Origin: Sphingobacterium sp. UBA2700
GTDB lineage: Bacteria; Bacteroidota; Bacteroidia; Sphingobacteriales; Sphingobacteriaceae
Assembly (NCBI GenBank): GCA_002354335.1
Contig: DELI01000020.1
Location: forward strand, 62,001 to 126,000
Length of the DNA stretch: 64,000 nucleotides
Direction: 5' to 3'
Shown one piece after another: positions 61,428 through 64,000 of the stretch. Both the position numbers and the translations under genes were made by a program. The notes beneath the pieces are model-generated. The model saw only the letters and a list, made by a program, of their open reading frames with translations. It searched no databases and was not told the DNA's origin. Within the stretch, counting starts at the first letter, position 1, and each line of letters opens with the position of its first letter.

Positions 61428-62162
61428 TTAATTTGACAAATAGCTTGCTTTCACGGTAATATTAGCTGTCTTGTTCCTTGAGGTCGTATTGAAGGCTCCA
61501 CCATAGGAGAACTCTTCATTATCATTTTGTCCTGTGATTTGGAAAATGCCTAAGTCAGCCTTTACTAATTCGCCTAGAGAAGAACCCGCTTCTTTAGCAA
61601 TATTTTCCGCTCTCAGGCGTGCATTTTGAGATGCTTGAGAGATCAGCTTCAACTTTAGATCTTCTAGACCAGAGAAATAATAGCTCGGGGTGTTGGAACT
61701 AAGTTCTATTCCCTGAGAAATTAGCGTAGAAATTTCCCGAGACGCATCATCCACCTTATTCAGATCTTTCGATTCTACGCTTACGGTTTGCATCAGATTA
61801 TACCCGGTGAATGTATTCGAAGAATGTCCATTTGCATCGGTATAATAGTTGAACTCTCTATTGATATTAACTGCATTAAACAAGATCTCCTTTTCGTTGA
61901 TACCTTTTTGGACTAAGAAATTGCGAACCAGATCCCTATCACGCTTAAGTTGCTCGGAAGCCTCACTTAAATCCATGGATTTCCTGCTATAGGACGCGGA
62001 CCATTTCACGATATCGGATGCAAAGTCTGTCTTAGCACCGCCTGTAACATTGATTGTATTGGAGTTTTTATACTTATACTTATAAGCATTTCCCAAGATG
62101 GCGGCAAAGGCGATTATTGCTATTGCAGCGACAGCGCTAATAATAATTCCTGCATTTTTCAT
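61428..62162 (-). CDS. SIMPL-domain (DUF541) exported protein
   Basis: 244 residues. An N-terminal hydrophobic helix (about residues 5-25) acts as a signal or anchor, followed by a SIMPL/DUF541 domain (INVTGGAKTDFASDIVKWSA at the start, then DLKLKLISQASQNARLRAENIAKEAG, quoted in part, and the final NTTSRNKTANITVKASYL). The family includes the BP26 channel-like ring proteins and stress-linked YggE. The role here is unknown; a periplasmic or outer-face oligomer is likely. It is monocistronic. Confidence 0.85.
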   Translation of the reverse strand: MKNAGIIISAVAAIAIIAFAAILGNAYKYKYKNSNTINVTGGAKTDFASDIVKWSASYSRKSMDLSEASEQLKRDRDLVRNFLVQKGINEKEILFNAVNINREFNYYTDANGHSSNTFTGYNLMQTVSVESKDLNKVDDASREISTLISQGIELSSNTPSYYFSGLEDLKLKLISQASQNARLRAENIAKEAGSSLGELVKADLGIFQITGQNDNEEFSYGGAFNTTSRNKTANITVKASYLSN

Positions 62163-62258
62163 AAGCTAAATCCGTTTTATATTAAAAATGTTATAAAGTG
62201 CGATAACCTAAGTTAGCATTTTTTGATTAATATTGGGGCTACCTATTTCTATCAATTT

Positions 62259-64000
62259 ATGAAACAAAAATACAGTCTTTTATTATTGAGTTTCTCACTG
62301 GTTTCAGGTATTTATGCGCAAAAGAAACCACTTGATCACTCAGTTTATGATAATTGGAAATCCATTAGCCGGGCAGAGATTAGCAAGTCTGGAAGCATTA
62401 TCCACTATACGATCAGTCCGCAGGAAGGCGATAATCTAACGGAGGTTAAAAACAGTAGGAATCAACTTCTTTTAAGTATTCCTAGAGGGACAGACGTGCG
62501 ATTAACCGAGGACGAACAATTCTTAATCAGTACGGTCAAACCATTCTTTAAGGAAACGAGGGAAGCTCGTATCAAAAAGAAGAAGCCGGATGATATGCCG
62601 AAAGACACCTTGTTAGTATACAATCTGTCCAAGAATTCAGCGAGTCGATATCCAAATTTTAAAAGCTACCATTTGCCTCGCAAAGGCAGTAAGTATATAG
62701 CCATCGCTAGCGAAACGGTCATACCCAGTAAGAAGGTAGAAAAGGACAGTACAGCAAATAAAACGTCGAATGCAAAAAAGGAAAAACCTACTCCGGTAGT
62801 GCATTTGTTGCATCTGCAGTCTGGCGATACTACCAACTTTATAAAAGCAGAGAACTTCCAAATCAGCAATGACGAGCAATATTTCATATTCACAAAGAAA
62901 GGTGCAGATAAGGATTCATTGAATGAGGCGGGTTTGTATCTATACGAGATCGCTTCTAAAAAGTTAAAGAAGATCAGCAATGGCAAAGGGATCTATAAGC
63001 AATTTACTTTCGACGACGCTGGCAAGCAATTTACATTTCTTGCAGATAAAAGTCCTGAGAAAGCCTTATTGAAAGATTTCAAACTATATTATTATACGGC
63101 AAACCAGGATACGGCGAGTATTCTAGCAGATCAACGGTCAGCAGGCGTTCCTGATAAGTGGTATTTATCGGGAGATGCTTCTTTAAACTTTAGTAAATCT
63201 GGAAATCGCTTGTTCTTTGGCCTTGCCCCAGTTCCGCGAGTGAAAGATACGACATTGGTAGATTTTGAAAATGCGAAAGTGGATATCTGGCATTGGCAAG
63301 ATGATTATTTGCAACCTACGCAATTGCTAAATAGCCGCCGTGACCAAATGCGAAGTTTTACAGCCATGATTCTACCGAAGAAAGGCGGAAAAGTAACCCC
63401 CATATCAGACGACACCTATAATAGAATTAGTTTTACAGACGATGCGGATAATGAATGGGCATTAGCGAGCAGTGACCTCGGCTATCGTATCTCATCACAA
63501 TGGGATGGCGAGACGAGATCGGATGTTTATGTCATTTCATTAATTAACGGAAAAAATAAATTGGTTGCTAAGAATCTCTCCGGTTCGGCACATTTAGCTC
63601 CAAAAGGTGATTATGTCGTATATTTTAATAAAGAAAATGCGAATTGGTATAGCTTTCATATCGAATCGGAAACTGTAAAACAACTTAACGAAGGTATCTC
63701 GGTTAGTTTTGTTGATGAGGAGAATGACGTTCCGGCTCTACCGGGTGCTTACGGAATTGTAGGATGGAGCAATGACGCCAAGAATGTGTTCATCAATGAC
63801 CGTTACGATGTTTGGAAATTCAGTTTAGATGGCAAAGTAAAGCGCGAATTTACCCATGGCAAAGGCAGAGAGCAAAAGATAACTTATAGAATTCAACGGT
63901 TAACAGCAATCGAAGATCCTAGAGTTAGAACATCTTATATCGATGAGACCCAACCGATTTACTTGTCAGGGTTCAATACTAAAAACAAGTATGCCGGCTT
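62259..64000 (+). CDS. S9 family peptidase, N-terminal part (runs off the window)
   Basis: The frame is open from the ATG at 62259 to the end of the window, about 580 codons. A signal peptide (MKQKYSLLLLSFSLVSGIYAQ) is followed by the beta-propeller region typical of dipeptidyl-peptidase IV/prolyl oligopeptidases, with repeated blades (TFDDAGKQFTFLADKSPEK, GWSNDAKNVFINDRYDVWKF). The catalytic alpha/beta-hydrolase domain with Ser-Asp-His should follow beyond 64000 and cannot be checked here. The enzyme would clip peptides after proline or basic residues in the periplasm. It is divergent from the SIMPL gene. Confidence 0.82.
   Translation, partial: MKQKYSLLLLSFSLVSGIYAQKKPLDHSVYDNWKSISRAEISKSGSIIHYTISPQEGDNLTEVKNSRNQLLLSIPRGTDVRLTEDEQFLISTVKPFFKETREARIKKKKPDDMPKDTLLVYNLSKNSASRYPNFKSYHLPRKGSKYIAIASETVIPSKKVEKDSTANKTSNAKKEKPTPVVHLLHLQSGDTTNFIKAENFQISNDEQYFIFTKKGADKDSLNEAGLYLYEIASKKLKKISNGKGIYKQFTFDDAGKQFTFLADKSPEKALLKDFKLYYYTANQDTASILADQRSAGVPDKWYLSGDASLNFSKSGNRLFFGLAPVPRVKDTTLVDFENAKVDIWHWQDDYLQPTQLLNSRRDQMRSFTAMILPKKGGKVTPISDDTYNRISFTDDADNEWALASSDLGYRISSQWDGETRSDVYVISLINGKNKLVAKNLSGSAHLAPKGDYVVYFNKENANWYSFHIESETVKQLNEGISVSFVDEENDVPALPGAYGIVGWSNDAKNVFINDRYDVWKFSLDGKVKREFTHGKGREQKITYRIQRLTAIEDPRVRTSYIDETQPIYLSGFNTKNKYAG

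Overview
The window reads as a chromosomal segment of a Bacteroidota bacterium, most likely a Sphingobacterium or close relative (family Sphingobacteriaceae). This is inferred from moderate-to-low GC, TAnnTTTG-type -7 promoter elements, a TonB-dependent receptor, a YceI protein, DUF4230 and PepSY-like proteins, a split KdpD, and a Wzc-type tyrosine kinase with a tyrosine-rich tail. No rRNA, tRNA, intact mobile element or CRISPR array was seen.

Region by region. (1) 1-6 kb, minus strand: a stress or aldehyde-type regulon of acetoacetate-decarboxylase-like protein + aldehyde dehydrogenase, NAD(P)-binding epimerase-like protein + AraC regulator, and a DJ-1/PfpI protein. Each of the three promoters carries the same 40-bp box, exactly 18 bp from its -7 element. 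A decayed alpha/beta hydrolase lies at the end of the group. (2) 6-23.7 kb: a quinone-oxidoreductase-like MDR enzyme, a secreted ADP-ribosylglycohydrolase-fold protein, a MutS-type ATPase, a metallophosphoesterase, a heparinase II/III-like lyase followed by a GH88 remnant, a zinc-ribbon/SPFH/small-membrane-protein operon, a GH2 enzyme, a TPM-domain protein, DUF4230, a methyltransferase and an Fsr-like MFS exporter. (3) 24.1-27.7 kb: a three-gene operon of sterol-desaturase-like oxygenase, a ketosynthase III fused to a heme-oxygenase-like (possibly di-iron) domain, and an unrecognised protein. This is the best candidate for an undescribed lipid pathway. (4) 30-36.3 kb: a polysaccharide locus (MraY/WecA-like, epimerase, GT2, Wzc-like) that appears collapsed by deletion. 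One ORF is a GT8 amino-terminal half joined in frame to the last ~75 residues of a Wza-type export protein, and no flippase, polymerase or intact Wza is present. (5) 36.8-47.9 kb: housekeeping and envelope genes (UbiB-family kinase, YceI, class IV aminotransferase, RluD-like synthase, PLP deaminase, BamA-like barrel, TonB receptor, Crp/Fnr regulator, AhpD-like protein). (6) 47.8-58.2 kb: a complete kdp potassium system with kdpF, kdpA, kdpB, kdpC, a porin, a short KdpD, a separate histidine kinase, two small upstream genes and a sigma-54-type NtrC regulator. (7) 58.3-61.4 kb: an OmpR/histidine-kinase pair with two tandem PepSY-like proteins. (8) 61.4-64 kb: a SIMPL-domain protein and the start of an S9 peptidase that runs off the window.

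Three intergenic spots (7.2-7.4, 29.8-29.9 and 47.3-47.4 kb) carry related copies of a repeat built from AAAGCCCTTTCAAACCCAATG-like words (shown split elsewhere). Several short gene remnants (0.3, 6.0 and 13.8 kb) and the chimeric GT8/Wza ORF show that this segment has been losing DNA by deletion.
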